From Fictibacillus nanhaiensis (lineage in GTDB: Bacteria > Bacillota > Bacilli > Bacillales > Fictibacillaceae): DNA of 64,000 nucleotides. Made by a program: the position numbers and the translations under genes. Below the pieces are notes generated by a model. It was given only the letters and a program-made list of their open reading frames with translations, was not told the DNA's origin and did not search any database. Positions within the stretch are counted from its first letter, which is position 1; the number at the start of each line of letters is the position of its first letter. The stretch spans positions 682,001 through 746,000 of the forward strand of contig NZ_JAMBOD010000001.1 of assembly GCF_023715445.1 (NCBI RefSeq), in the 5' to 3' direction. Positions 11,637 through 20,196 of this stretch are shown here, piece by piece.

Positions 11637-12236
11637 TTATGCGTTTACTTTTACCATTGCAGGGCGTATTACCCGATCCTTCAACATATATCCTTTTTGC
11701 AGTTCTTCAATGACAGTGTTTGACTCATATTCTGAATCTTCCACCTGCATAACGGCCTGGTGAAGATTTGGATCAAACTTTTCGCCAACTGCAGGAATTT
11801 CTGTTAAACCTTCTTGTTTTAAAGCATCAGATAACTGACGATATACCATTTCCATACCTTGAATAAGCGTTTTAGCCTGTTCATTTACAGCTTCTGTCTT
11901 CAAAGCACGCTCAAAGTTATCTAGAGCAGGTAATAATTGTTCTAGCAGACTCTGAGATTTATATTTAAGGCTGGCTGCCTGTTCTTCGCGCGTTCGGCGG
12001 CGGAAATTATCATAATCTGCCTGCAGGCGAAGATTTTTTTGACTCATTTCCTCCAGCTTTAATTCTAGTTCCTCAATTCGCTGCTGTTCTTCAGTAAGTT
12101 CTTCTCCTACAGATTCTTGGGAAGTATTTTCTTCAGAAATAATTTCTTCTTGAACTTCTTCCAGTGCTGTTGAGCTTACTGTTTCATCATTTACATCAGT
12201 CTGTGCTTGATTCTGTGTCATTTCTTCTTTGTTCAT
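11637..12236 (-). CDS. grpE: Nucleotide exchange factor GrpE
   Basis: A 199-residue exchange factor that releases ADP from DnaK. The acidic, Gln/Glu-rich N-terminus (1-60) is poorly conserved. It is followed by a long coiled coil (about 55-110, [19 protein letters not shown]) and the family signature in the C-terminal beta domain ([29 protein letters not shown]). It lies between hrcA and dnaK with short spacers, as in all Bacilli, and is part of the CIRCE regulon. Confidence 0.96.
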   Translation of the reverse strand: MNKEEMTQNQAQTDVNDETVSSTALEEVQEEIISEENTSQESVGEELTEEQQRIEELELKLEEMSQKNLRLQADYDNFRRRTREEQAASLKYKSQSLLEQLLPALDNFERALKTEAVNEQAKTLIQGMEMVYRQLSDALKQEGLTEIPAVGEKFDPNLHQAVMQVEDSEYESNTVIEELQKGYMLKDRVIRPAMVKVNA

Positions 12237-12258
12237 GCTTTCACCTCCCTAAAATCTT

Positions 12259-13284
12259 TTACTTAGAAAAATCGTTTAACCGGTTAGTCATTTCCTTAGA
12301 TAAGGAGTCCAGCAATGAAATTACTTTTTTGTATTCCATTCTGGTAGGACCGATCAAAGAAATGGTTCCAATATGTTTACCATGCATCGTATAAGACGCA
12401 TTGATTACGCTGCAGTTTTTCATAGCTTCATGTTCGTTCTCTGTGCCAATTTTCACAGTAACTCCCTTTTCAGTAGATGAAACTAGCTTTTCCATCAAGT
12501 CGCTCGTTTCCAAAAAGTCTAAAAGAGGTCTAACCTTATCCAGATCACGGAACTCAGGCTGAGAAAGCATATTCGTTTTCCCGCCGTAAAACAGCTTTTC
12601 CTTTTTACTCCATAATAGAAGCTGATCTAGAAAAACGCCCATATTTTGATAATCTCGTACATGTTTTTTAAATACAGACGATAATTCCTTTTGAATCCTG
12701 CTGTTTAAGTCGACTAGTCTTACACCTGCCAGTCTTTCATTCAGAATATTAACGAGCTTTTCTAAATCAGACGGTTCAATCGAGTTTGGCAAAACAATCT
12801 GCCTGTTCTCAACGTGGCCGGTATTCGTAACAAAGATTGCTACTGCCATCTGTGACGACAGAGGAATGATCTGCATGTGCCGGAGTTTCATGTCCAATGC
12901 ATTAGGGCCTAGCACAACAGATGTGTAGTTCGTTATATCTGATAAAATTTTTGCAGACTGGTCAAACAGTGCTTCTGCTTCTTGAACTTTTTCTGTCGAT
13001 AAAAGTTCAGTTCTATCTGTTACACTTGGTTGGACAGATAATGAAGGAAGCAGATGATCGACATAGAATCGATATCCTTTTTCAGAAGGAATTCTTCCGG
13101 AAGAAGTATGGGTTTTCTCTAAAAAACCGAGATCCTCAAGGTCTGCCAGTTCGTTTCGAATCGTGGCAGGACTGTAAGTGATGTCTTCTCTTTTAGAGAT
13201 TGTTCGGGAACCTACAGGCTCAACATGCTTAATATAATCATCTATCAAAACACGTAAGATATAGAGTTGGCGTTCCGTTAACAT
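12259..13284 (-). CDS. hrcA: Heat-inducible transcription repressor HrcA
   Basis: A 341-residue repressor that binds CIRCE and controls the dnaK and groESL operons. The N-terminal winged helix (about 1-75) includes LTERQLYILRVLIDDYI, VGSRTISKRE and SPATIRNELADLEDLGFL. The GAF-like and inserted dimerisation domains follow. The ATG at 13284 is preferred over an upstream in-frame start because it gives the family N-terminus and follows GGGGTGATG. A perfect CIRCE element lies 17 bases upstream, so the gene is autoregulated. Confidence 0.97.
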   Translation of the reverse strand: MLTERQLYILRVLIDDYIKHVEPVGSRTISKREDITYSPATIRNELADLEDLGFLEKTHTSSGRIPSEKGYRFYVDHLLPSLSVQPSVTDRTELLSTEKVQEAEALFDQSAKILSDITNYTSVVLGPNALDMKLRHMQIIPLSSQMAVAIFVTNTGHVENRQIVLPNSIEPSDLEKLVNILNERLAGVRLVDLNSRIQKELSSVFKKHVRDYQNMGVFLDQLLLWSKKEKLFYGGKTNMLSQPEFRDLDKVRPLLDFLETSDLMEKLVSSTEKGVTVKIGTENEHEAMKNCSVINASYTMHGKHIGTISLIGPTRMEYKKVISLLDSLSKEMTNRLNDFSK

Positions 13285-13300
13285 CCCATCACCCCATTTG

Positions 13301-13327
13301 TTAGCACTCATTGAGAGCGAGTGCTAA
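13301..13327 (-). promoter_or_regulatory. CIRCE element (HrcA operator)
   Basis: Perfect inverted repeat TTAGCACTC-N9-GAGTGCTAA between the hrcA start and its promoter region. This is the canonical HrcA operator. It predicts heat-inducible control of hrcA-grpE-dnaK and downstream genes. Confidence 0.97.
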
Positions 13328-13364
13328 ATCTATAATATAAGTTACCAAAAGGTAGTCTTTGTTG

Positions 13365-14510
13365 TCAATCTAAAACTACACCTATAAATTCTTGGAACAC
13401 TTCATTCCCTAACGGTCTGCCATCTTTTGTGAGAAAAAGCCTGCCATCTCGTTTCGCAAGCCAGCCTTTATGAATCATTCTTTCAATCGGTTCTTTATAA
13501 ATATCAAACATAGATCTGCCATAACGGCTGAAGAATTCTTGATCCGATACTCCCTCCTGCTTACGAAGGCCCATAAACATCTCTTCTTCCATCTTTTCCG
13601 CAAGTGGCACTGGATGCTCTTCAACATAAGGGAATCTGTTTTCCTCTATCAAATTCATATACTGTTTTAAAGGTCCTGCGTTTCTTCTTCTTGTACCCTC
13701 TATATAACTGTGTGCGCCAGCTCCAATTCCGAAGTATTCGTTATTGTTCCAGTATTGGAGATTATGCTTGCTTTCATAACCCGGAACTGCAAAATTGCTG
13801 ATCTCATATTGCCTGTACCCTTTTTTGTCTAAAGCCTCTATCAGATAATCATACATGGCCGCTTCAAGCTCATGTTCAGGAAGTACGAGTTTTCCTTTTT
13901 GTGCCAGGTTATAAAACACGGTTTTCTTTTCAATCTGCAAGGAATAAGACGAAATATGAGGAACATCAAGAGCTAAAGCCTCATCAACAGATTCCTTAAA
14001 CATTTTCATCGTCTGACCTGGTAATCCAAACATAAGATCGATAGACATGTTAGGAATACCTGCTTTTTTAGCCTCAGAAACAGTTCTATAAACATCTTCC
14101 CTATTATGCGAACGGCCAAGTTTTTTTAACAGTGAGGATTGAAATGCCTGTACACCGATACTTAATCTGTTGACTCCATTGTTTTTCAAAACAGCGATCT
14201 TTTCTTTGGTCGTTTGTTCAGGATTTGCCTCAACTGTAAACTCTTGCAGAGAATTATTAAAAAAGATTCCGTTCACATCTTGTAAAAAAGTATCGAGCTG
14301 GCTTTCACTTAATGAAGTCGGTGTTCCTCCCCCAACGAATATTGTTTCCATTTTATAATTAGGGAAACGTTCTGCTGTATGAAGCATTTCTTTTTTCATA
14401 GAATTCAAATACTCATCAACCGGCTGCTGATGAATAAAGATTTTATTGAAGTCACAATAGTGGCAAATTTGAACGCAAAATGGTATGTGCAAATATAAAG
14501 CTTTCAGCAT
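13365..14510 (-). CDS. hemW: Radical SAM haem chaperone HemW
   Basis: A 381-residue HemN-like radical SAM protein, now regarded as a haem chaperone rather than a coproporphyrinogen oxidase. The radical SAM cluster is CVQICHYCDF (CxxxCxxC, about residues 12-19). The GGGTPTSL motif (about 62) and the SIGVQAFQ segment (about 140) are typical, and the C-terminal HemN_C region is present. The start at 14510 (MLKALYLHIPFC) fits the family and the AAGGCGGTGA ribosome binding site. An in-frame GTG lies 7 bases upstream. It sits between lepA and hrcA, as in B. subtilis. Confidence 0.93.
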   Translation of the reverse strand: MLKALYLHIPFCVQICHYCDFNKIFIHQQPVDEYLNSMKKEMLHTAERFPNYKMETIFVGGGTPTSLSESQLDTFLQDVNGIFFNNSLQEFTVEANPEQTTKEKIAVLKNNGVNRLSIGVQAFQSSLLKKLGRSHNREDVYRTVSEAKKAGIPNMSIDLMFGLPGQTMKMFKESVDEALALDVPHISSYSLQIEKKTVFYNLAQKGKLVLPEHELEAAMYDYLIEALDKKGYRQYEISNFAVPGYESKHNLQYWNNNEYFGIGAGAHSYIEGTRRRNAGPLKQYMNLIEENRFPYVEEHPVPLAEKMEEEMFMGLRKQEGVSDQEFFSRYGRSMFDIYKEPIERMIHKGWLAKRDGRLFLTKDGRPLGNEVFQEFIGVVLD

Positions 14511-14541
14511 AATGTTCACCGCCTTCTACCAAAAAATAAGG

Positions 14542-14574
14542 AAAGACCGCATAATTGCCTTTGCGGTCTTTTTA
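14542..14574 (-). terminator. Hairpin between lepA and hemW
   Basis: Nine-base arms AAAGACCGC / GCGGTCTTT just after the lepA stop, with T-rich tails on both strands. It is a likely terminator or attenuator for lepA. Confidence 0.7.
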
Positions 14575-14582
14575 CTGCATTT

Positions 14583-16418
14583 CTATTTGTTATTATTCGT
14601 ATCATCCATACGAAGAACTGCCATGAACGCTTCTTGCGGAACATCTACACGGCCGATCGTCTTCATACGTTTCTTACCTTCTTTTTGCTTATCTAACAAC
14701 TTACGTTTTCGCGAAATATCTCCGCCATAACATTTTGCCAGAACGTTTTTCCTTAACGCTTTAATGTTTGAACGGGCAACGATCTTTTGACCGATCGCTG
14801 CTTGAATAGGTACTTCAAACTGCTGGCGCGGAATCAGTTCTTTTAATTTTTCTACAACTACTTTTCCACGTTCATAAGCAAAGTCTTTATGAACAATTAC
14901 AGATAAAGCATCGATCTTCTCAGCATTTAGAAGTATTTCCATCTTAACCAGTTTTGAAGGCTTATAACCAATCAATTCATAGTCAAGTGATGCATACCCT
15001 TTTGTGCTTGACTTTAACTGATCGAAGAAATCATAAACGATTTCTGAAAGTGGGATCTCATATAGTACGTTAACACGGTTATTCTCAAGGTAATCCATTG
15101 TAAGGAAAATCCCGCGCTTCTTTTGGCAGATTTCCATAATCGCGCCTACATAATCGTTCGGTGTCATAATCGAAGCTTTTACATACGGCTCTTCTACAAC
15201 ACTGATCTTTTGTGCTTCGGGCATGTTAGCTGGATTATCAACAACAATCTTTTCTCCGTCAGTCATTGTAACATTATAGATAACACTTGGTGCTGTGGCG
15301 ATAAGATCGATGTTAAACTCACGCTCGATACGTTCCTGGATAATCTCCATATGAAGAAGTCCAAGGAATCCGCAGCGGAAACCAAATCCTAAGGCCTGAG
15401 ACGTTTCAGGCTCATATTGAAGAGCTGAATCATTTAAGACAAGTCTCTCTAATGCTTCTCGTAAATCATTGTATTTAGCGGTATCTACCGGGTAAAGACC
15501 GCAATATACCATCGGATTCATTTTTCTATAGCCAGGAAGCGGTTGTGATGCTCCTTTTACGGCATTAGTGATCGTATCACCTACTTGAGTGTCTCCGACG
15601 TTTTTGATCGAAGCAGTTAAATATCCAACGTCTCCAACTGTTAAAAAGTCTTTCTGTACTGCTTTAGGAGTGAATACTCCAAGTTCAAGTACTTCAAATT
15701 CTTTTCCAGTTGCCATCATTTTTATTTTATCACCGATTTTCACTGTTCCTTCAGCAATACGGATATAAGTTACTACCCCTCTGTAAGGATCATATAAGGA
15801 ATCAAAAATCAACGCTTTAAGAGGTCCCTCTGGATCGCCTTTTGGAGCGGGAACCTTTTCAACAATTTGTTCCAGAATATCTTGAATGCCGATCCCGGCT
15901 TTTGCTGAAGCAAGGACTGCTTCAGAGGCATCAAGACCGATTACATCCTCAATTTCCTGCCGTACACGTTCAGGCTCTGCACTAGGCAAATCGATTTTAT
16001 TGATAACCGGTAAGATCTCAAGGTCATTCTCTAAAGCTAAGTAAACGTTAGCTAATGTTTGGGCTTCAATACCCTGAGCAGCATCTACAATTAATAAAGC
16101 TCCCTCACAAGCAGCCAAGCTTCTGGAAACTTCATATGTAAAATCTACATGTCCAGGTGTATCAATAAGGTGGAAGATATAAGTCTCTCCATCTTTTGCT
16201 TTATATTGAAGCTGTACAGCATTTAATTTAATCGTGATTCCACGTTCACGTTCCAGATCCATTGAATCAAGCAGCTGTTCTTTCATTTCACGCTGAGTTA
16301 GCGCACTCGTCTCTTCTAAAATACGGTCTGCTAAAGTTGATTTTCCATGATCGATATGCGCAATAATGGAAAAGTTCCGTATTCTGGATCGTCTTTTTAA
16401 TTTTTCTTCTCTGTTCAT
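14583..16418 (-). CDS. lepA: Elongation factor 4 (LepA)
   Basis: A 611-residue translational GTPase that acts on stalled or back-translocating ribosomes. GTPase motifs include AHIDHGKST (G1), [10 protein letters not shown] (switch I), DTPGHVDF (G3) and NKIDLP (G4). Domains II and III and the LepA-specific C-terminal domain (about 490-611, [30 protein letters not shown]) follow. Length is standard. It stands downstream of yqxA in the conserved gpr-(spoIIP)-yqxA-lepA order. Confidence 0.98.
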   Translation of the reverse strand: MNREEKLKRRSRIRNFSIIAHIDHGKSTLADRILEETSALTQREMKEQLLDSMDLERERGITIKLNAVQLQYKAKDGETYIFHLIDTPGHVDFTYEVSRSLAACEGALLIVDAAQGIEAQTLANVYLALENDLEILPVINKIDLPSAEPERVRQEIEDVIGLDASEAVLASAKAGIGIQDILEQIVEKVPAPKGDPEGPLKALIFDSLYDPYRGVVTYIRIAEGTVKIGDKIKMMATGKEFEVLELGVFTPKAVQKDFLTVGDVGYLTASIKNVGDTQVGDTITNAVKGASQPLPGYRKMNPMVYCGLYPVDTAKYNDLREALERLVLNDSALQYEPETSQALGFGFRCGFLGLLHMEIIQERIEREFNIDLIATAPSVIYNVTMTDGEKIVVDNPANMPEAQKISVVEEPYVKASIMTPNDYVGAIMEICQKKRGIFLTMDYLENNRVNVLYEIPLSEIVYDFFDQLKSSTKGYASLDYELIGYKPSKLVKMEILLNAEKIDALSVIVHKDFAYERGKVVVEKLKELIPRQQFEVPIQAAIGQKIVARSNIKALRKNVLAKCYGGDISRKRKLLDKQKEGKKRMKTIGRVDVPQEAFMAVLRMDDTNNNK

Positions 16419-16543
16419 TTTACGTTCACTCCTACAATTTTAGGAAAAGTCACTAGCTTTGATTATAGCAATACAAGAAACCTCTTTCAATCACAACCTG
16501 TAAAAATAGGAATTTGCAGATATAATTTCATTTGTCCGGTTAA

Positions 16544-16583
16544 CAAAAAAAGAACCTTAAAGGACCTGCCCCTTTAAGGTTCT
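16544..16583 (-). terminator. Intrinsic terminator at the end of yqxA
   Basis: Thirteen-base perfect arms AGAACCTTAAAGG / CCTTTAAGGTTCT followed by TTTTTTT on the minus strand. It separates the gpr-yqxA unit from lepA. Confidence 0.9.
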
Positions 16584-16921
16584 TATGGAGAAAATACATC
16601 GAGCATCTCTTGTATGATGATACCTAGCACAGAGATCATGACACTGAACGCTGCTGATATCCAAGAAGTAAGCTTTTGGCCAAGTGCAGAAAACACGTTG
16701 AACGAATCAATCTTCTTTAATGTTTCTTGTTTTGCATTTATATCATGACTTGACACTTTATTTTCACCATTATTATTTAGACTGTTTATAGTTTCTACAG
16801 CCTCTTTATTGGATGTTCCTTTAAGTTCATTCATTTCAAAATGTGCTTTTTGTATTCCAAATAAAACGCCAAACAACAGCAAGGCTATAAGTCCTAAACA
16901 CTTTAACATAAATTTCGCCAT
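16583..16921 (-). CDS. yqxA: YqxA-like small membrane protein (DUF3679)
   Basis: A 112-residue protein with an N-terminal hydrophobic helix (about 7-23, CLGLIALLLFGVLFGIQ), a polar central loop rich in Asn and Lys, and a second hydrophobic segment near the C-terminus (about 88-106). This fits YqxA in size, topology and position upstream of lepA. A GGAGGAAAA ribosome binding site precedes the ATG. It is 73 bases from gpr. In B. subtilis spoIIP lies between the two, but not here. Function is unknown, and in B. subtilis it belongs to the gpr-spoIIP sporulation neighbourhood. Confidence 0.8.
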   Translation of the reverse strand: MAKFMLKCLGLIALLLFGVLFGIQKAHFEMNELKGTSNKEAVETINSLNNNGENKVSSHDINAKQETLKKIDSFNVFSALGQKLTSWISAAFSVMISVLGIIIQEMLDVFSP

Positions 16922-16994
16922 TCATTTTCCTCCTTATTTACGAGGATGTACGATTTAAATTTATGCAGCAGCTTGTCCAAACATGACTATTTCT

Positions 16995-18104
16995 TTAGTG
17001 AGTATAAGAAGATGTATTGTCTTGATTTATTTGTCCGTGCAAAGCGGTGTTTAATCCATTTGCCAAAACATTAGCCATATCTTCAATAAATACATCCACT
17101 TCTTTTGGTGTAACCATAAGATTATGTCCGATAGGGGCCAAAACTTCACGGATCAACCGCAGCTTTTCGTCTTCCTCCAACACCCCTACAATACCTAAAA
17201 AAGATTTTCGATGTTCTTCTTTCGGCATATCTTCATCCGTTAAGACTTTCTTTTCTCCAAATGTCATTCCAGCTGGAAGGAGTGATTTTGACGGCTTATC
17301 TTTTTCGAGCATCTCGCGCCCAAAGTGTTTTAAGATAAAATCGATTGTATCGCTGGTGATCGTAGCCGCATCAACAACTGTTGGAATACCAATTGAGATT
17401 ACGGGAATACCCAGTGTTTCCTTACTTAGCTCTTTGCGTTTATTCCCAACCCCTGAACCTGGATGAATTCCTGTATTGGAAACTTGAATGGTTGCATTGA
17501 CTCTTTCAATGGAGCGTGAAGCTAAAGCATCGATTGCGATTACAAAGTCGGGATTTACCCTCTTTACAATTCCATCGATAATATCACTTGTTTCAATGCC
17601 GGTAATCCCCATTACTCCCGGTGAAATAGCGCATACAGGCCGAAACCCTTCCTCTACATTCTCCGGCGCTAATTCAAATAGATGCTTTGTAATCGTTAAA
17701 TTTTCTACTACAAGCGGGCCAAGTGAATCCGGTGTAACATTCCAGTTTCCCAGACCAACTACTAAACATGTATCATCCTGTTTAACACCTTGTTCTGTTA
17801 AAAATTGATGAAAGTCTCTTGCAAAAACTTCTTGAACCCTCTCTTGCAGCTTTGAGTCTTTTTCTCGAATTCCCTGCACTTCAAACGTTAAGTATAAACC
17901 TGCTTTTTTACCGGTAGTTTCGGCACCTTTTTCATCGATTTCTACCCTAACACACTTAATCCCATCCTTGTCTGTTTCATTTATAATGACACCTTCAAGC
18001 GTGCTTTTGTTAACAACTTCATCTTCCTTTAAGAGCATATCGTGTGCTTCAATAGCCAAATCAGTACGAACTGAATAAGCCTGAAGGTCTAAATTTTTAC
18101 CCAT
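16995..18104 (-). CDS. gpr: Germination protease GPR
   Basis: A 369-residue spore endopeptidase that starts degradation of alpha/beta SASPs during germination. It is made as a zymogen in the forespore. The N-terminus shows [15 protein letters not shown], the region that includes the propeptide cut. Typical segments are [37 protein letters not shown] and [17 protein letters not shown]. Its substrates are encoded in this same window: a SASP at 46.8 kb and five at 50.9-53.2 kb. It is divergent from rpsT. Confidence 0.96.
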   Translation of the reverse strand: MGKNLDLQAYSVRTDLAIEAHDMLLKEDEVVNKSTLEGVIINETDKDGIKCVRVEIDEKGAETTGKKAGLYLTFEVQGIREKDSKLQERVQEVFARDFHQFLTEQGVKQDDTCLVVGLGNWNVTPDSLGPLVVENLTITKHLFELAPENVEEGFRPVCAISPGVMGITGIETSDIIDGIVKRVNPDFVIAIDALASRSIERVNATIQVSNTGIHPGSGVGNKRKELSKETLGIPVISIGIPTVVDAATITSDTIDFILKHFGREMLEKDKPSKSLLPAGMTFGEKKVLTDEDMPKEEHRKSFLGIVGVLEEDEKLRLIREVLAPIGHNLMVTPKEVDVFIEDMANVLANGLNTALHGQINQDNTSSYTH

Positions 18105-18163
18105 AATCTGCCACCGTCCTTTATCAAGTATTTTTGCCGCAACTGTTCCTTTTCATTCTTGTA

Positions 18164-18192
18164 TTGCATTTAAATCACGATTTTGATAGAAT
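18164..18192 (+). promoter_or_regulatory. Sigma-A promoter of rpsT
   Basis: TTGCAT (18164-18169) and TAGAAT (18187-18192) with a 17-base spacer, about 85 bases upstream of the rpsT start. Confidence 0.7.
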
Positions 18193-18275
18193 ACTTTGTG
18201 TCCTATTTTTTGCAACGGATAGCAATTATGTAAGCAATTTTGTTGCATCATGGTTCATTTAGGGAGGTGAATGGA

Positions 18276-18542
18276 TTGGCTAATATTAAATCAGCGATTA
18301 AACGTGTAAAAACAAACGAAAAGCGTCGTGCTCACAACGCTTCACTAAAGTCTGGCATGCGTACTGCGATCAAAAACTTTGAAGTACTAGCAGCTTCAAA
18401 CAATGCAGAAGGTGCTCAAGCGGCATTTGTTACTGCTTCTAAGAAGATTGACAAAGCAGCAAACAAAGGACTTATCCACAAAAATGCAGCTTCTCGCCAA
18501 AAGTCTCGTCTAGCGAAGGCTTTAAACGGTGTTAACGCATAA
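18276..18542 (+). CDS. rpsT: 30S ribosomal protein bS20
   Basis: An 88-residue, basic, helical protein of the small subunit that binds 16S rRNA. The N-terminus is (M)[17 protein letters not shown], and the C-terminus includes [23 protein letters not shown]. The start is a TTG at 18276, six bases after an AGGGAGGTGA ribosome binding site. The in-frame upstream start would add a non-homologous leader and is rejected. It is a monocistronic plus-strand gene divergent from gpr with its own terminator. Confidence 0.97.
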   Translation: MANIKSAIKRVKTNEKRRAHNASLKSGMRTAIKNFEVLAASNNAEGAQAAFVTASKKIDKAANKGLIHKNAASRQKSRLAKALNGVNA

Positions 18543-18563
18543 ATAAAAGGATGAAACCTGAAA

Positions 18564-18592
18564 AACGGCCTTACACCAATAGGTCGTTTTTT
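18564..18592 (+). terminator. Intrinsic terminator of rpsT
   Basis: Arms ACGGCCT / AGGTCGT followed by TTTTTTT. Confidence 0.85.
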
Positions 18593-18689
18593 TATTTTCA
18601 CCTATTCAGCTGCAGCAATTCCTTATTTTTACATATTTTCTGAATTTAGGATTGATTTTTGACTTTTCCTCCTTATTCTAACTGTCAAC

Positions 18690-18718
18690 AAAAAACCAGC
18701 TCTATGAGCTGGTTTTTT
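18690..18718 (-). terminator. Intrinsic terminator of holA
   Basis: Nine-base arms AACCAGCTC / GAGCTGGTT with T-runs on both sides. It overlaps the holA 3' end and could serve both strands. Confidence 0.85.
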
Positions 18719-19748
18719 GCGTCTGCGACAGCTTTATGATTTCCATTTCTACCAGTAATGTTTTCTCCATTTGGCCTGTTTTCATCTTATAATCTGTTTC
18801 TGCAAATTCGTTAAGACAGTGCCTTAAAAACGTTTCGTCAAATTGGCTGGCGTGTTTTGCTGCAAGCTTTACTGCATATGGATGAAGTTTAAGGATAGAA
18901 GAAATTTGCTTTTCTCCATATCCCTTCTTATGCAGCTCCTTTACTCCGTTAATCATTCGGAACTGCCGAGTGATAAGAGCATGAATTTGAATAGGTTCCT
19001 GATTTTGTTTCATCAGATCATAAAAACTTCTTAAAGCTTGTTCAGTCCGCTTATGAACGACATGATCTACGAGACCGAAAACATCGTCCTCCAGCGTCCT
19101 CGCTACTAATTCATCTACCGTTTCTTTTGTTATCGTTCCATTTTTCCCGACAAACAACGCCATCTTTTCGATCTCTTTTGCCAGAACAGCCATTTTTGTC
19201 CCTAATCTGGAAAGCAGGAGCTCTATTGCCTCCTTTTCAAGAGAAACATTTAAAGTTTCAGCTTCCTTCACAAGCCACTTTTCAGCTGTTTCATTGCTTA
19301 ACTGGGAAACCTGAATAATCTCTGCCTGTGATTTTATTTGTTTAACAATCTTTTTGCGTTCATCAAGCTTTTCATACGGCACAACAATTACAAGTGTTGT
19401 ATATTCAGCTGGATTCTGTATGTAATTTTCAAAAACCTTTAGATCGTGTTCTATTTTCGCCTTATCTTTAGCAGCAGTAAGAAAAACGGCGTTCTTCATT
19501 ACAACAATCCGCCGATCGCCTAAGAATGGCATGGTTTCTGCATCTTCCATAACTTCCTGTACGGAAATCTCATCCAGGTTATGTATACTTAGATTAAAGT
19601 CTCTTTCATCAGGAGCCAGTAGAGAAGAAATCGTTCGAACGGCTTTTTCAGCTAAATAAAGTTCAGTCCCCCATATTAAATAGATAGGCGAAGTCTGTTT
19701 ATTTTTTATATGTTTCTTTAAAGCATCAACTGTAAGCACCATTTTCAC
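18702..19748 (-). CDS. holA: DNA polymerase III subunit delta
   Basis: A 348-residue clamp-loader delta subunit (YqeN) that opens the beta sliding clamp. The N-terminal AAA+-like fold lacks a working Walker A, as is usual for delta (SPIYLIWGTELYLAEKAVRTI). The middle and C-terminal helical collar includes LVDHVVHKRTEQALRSFYDL. It lies between rpsT and comEC in the B. subtilis order. Length is normal. Confidence 0.93.
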   Translation of the reverse strand: MKMVLTVDALKKHIKNKQTSPIYLIWGTELYLAEKAVRTISSLLAPDERDFNLSIHNLDEISVQEVMEDAETMPFLGDRRIVVMKNAVFLTAAKDKAKIEHDLKVFENYIQNPAEYTTLVIVVPYEKLDERKKIVKQIKSQAEIIQVSQLSNETAEKWLVKEAETLNVSLEKEAIELLLSRLGTKMAVLAKEIEKMALFVGKNGTITKETVDELVARTLEDDVFGLVDHVVHKRTEQALRSFYDLMKQNQEPIQIHALITRQFRMINGVKELHKKGYGEKQISSILKLHPYAVKLAAKHASQFDETFLRHCLNEFAETDYKMKTGQMEKTLLVEMEIIKLSQTQKTSS

Positions 19749-20021
19749 CCCTCTTTAATCCTATGGTGAACAGAAGTCTTTTGCAAGCAAAAGAAGGAAC
19801 AGAGCAATGTCTGTTCCTTCATTTATGATAAACACTAACACATGAACCATATTGTTCACGAGTTAGCTTTAATTAGGATATCCTATGCTAAAAATTTTTA
19901 TTGGTGACAACGTATAGCAACTCTGGTAAGTTTTTGCTAAAAGGGGTGAGAGAAAGCATTTTCAGTATGGATTTTTTGAAAATGATAACGTATACTAAGG
20001 ATGGATTAGGAGGGTTGTCAC

Positions 20022-20153
20022 ATGAACCATTTCGAAAAAGATGTACAGAGCAAGCGTAACGACCTTATTGATTCCGGAGTTGGCTTTGTTGTATCATTTG
20101 GATTCTTTACCGTTATTTTTGCCATCGGAGTCATTCTTAAAGCTATTGCATAA
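20022..20153 (+). CDS. yqzM: YqzM family small membrane protein
   Basis: A 43-residue protein: a polar N-terminus (MNHFEKDVQSKRNDLIDSG) followed by one hydrophobic helix (about 20-40, VGFVVSFGFFTVIFAIGVIL). It matches YqzM in size, sequence type and location between holA and comEC. A strong AGGAGGGTTGTCAC ribosome binding site precedes the ATG. It is on the plus strand, convergent with comEC, and ends at a shared terminator. Function is unknown. Confidence 0.9.
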   Translation: MNHFEKDVQSKRNDLIDSGVGFVVSFGFFTVIFAIGVILKAIA

Positions 20154-20159
20154 TACATA

Positions 20160-20196
20160 AAAAAGTGCCGGATATTCATATCCGGTTCTTTTTTAT
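20160..20196. terminator. Bidirectional terminator between yqzM and comEC
   Basis: Hairpin CCGGATAT...ATATCCGG (20168-20185) with T-rich flanks on both strands. It serves yqzM (plus) and comEC (minus). Confidence 0.85.

Noticed and set aside
13328-13370. TTGACA near 13361-13366 as the -35 of the hrcA promoter
   Set aside because: The only good -10-like sequence (TATATT/TATTAT) is more than 20 bases away, so spacing is wrong. The CIRCE element is certain but the exact promoter is left open.
17047-17466. 139-codon plus-strand ORF opposite gpr
   Set aside because: Antisense shadow of GPR with no homology signal or ribosome binding site.
19785-19815. Hairpin GAAGGAACAGA/TCTGTTCCTTC upstream of holA as a terminator
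   Set aside because: It has a strong stem but no T-run on either strand and no gene ending there. Its role is unclear.
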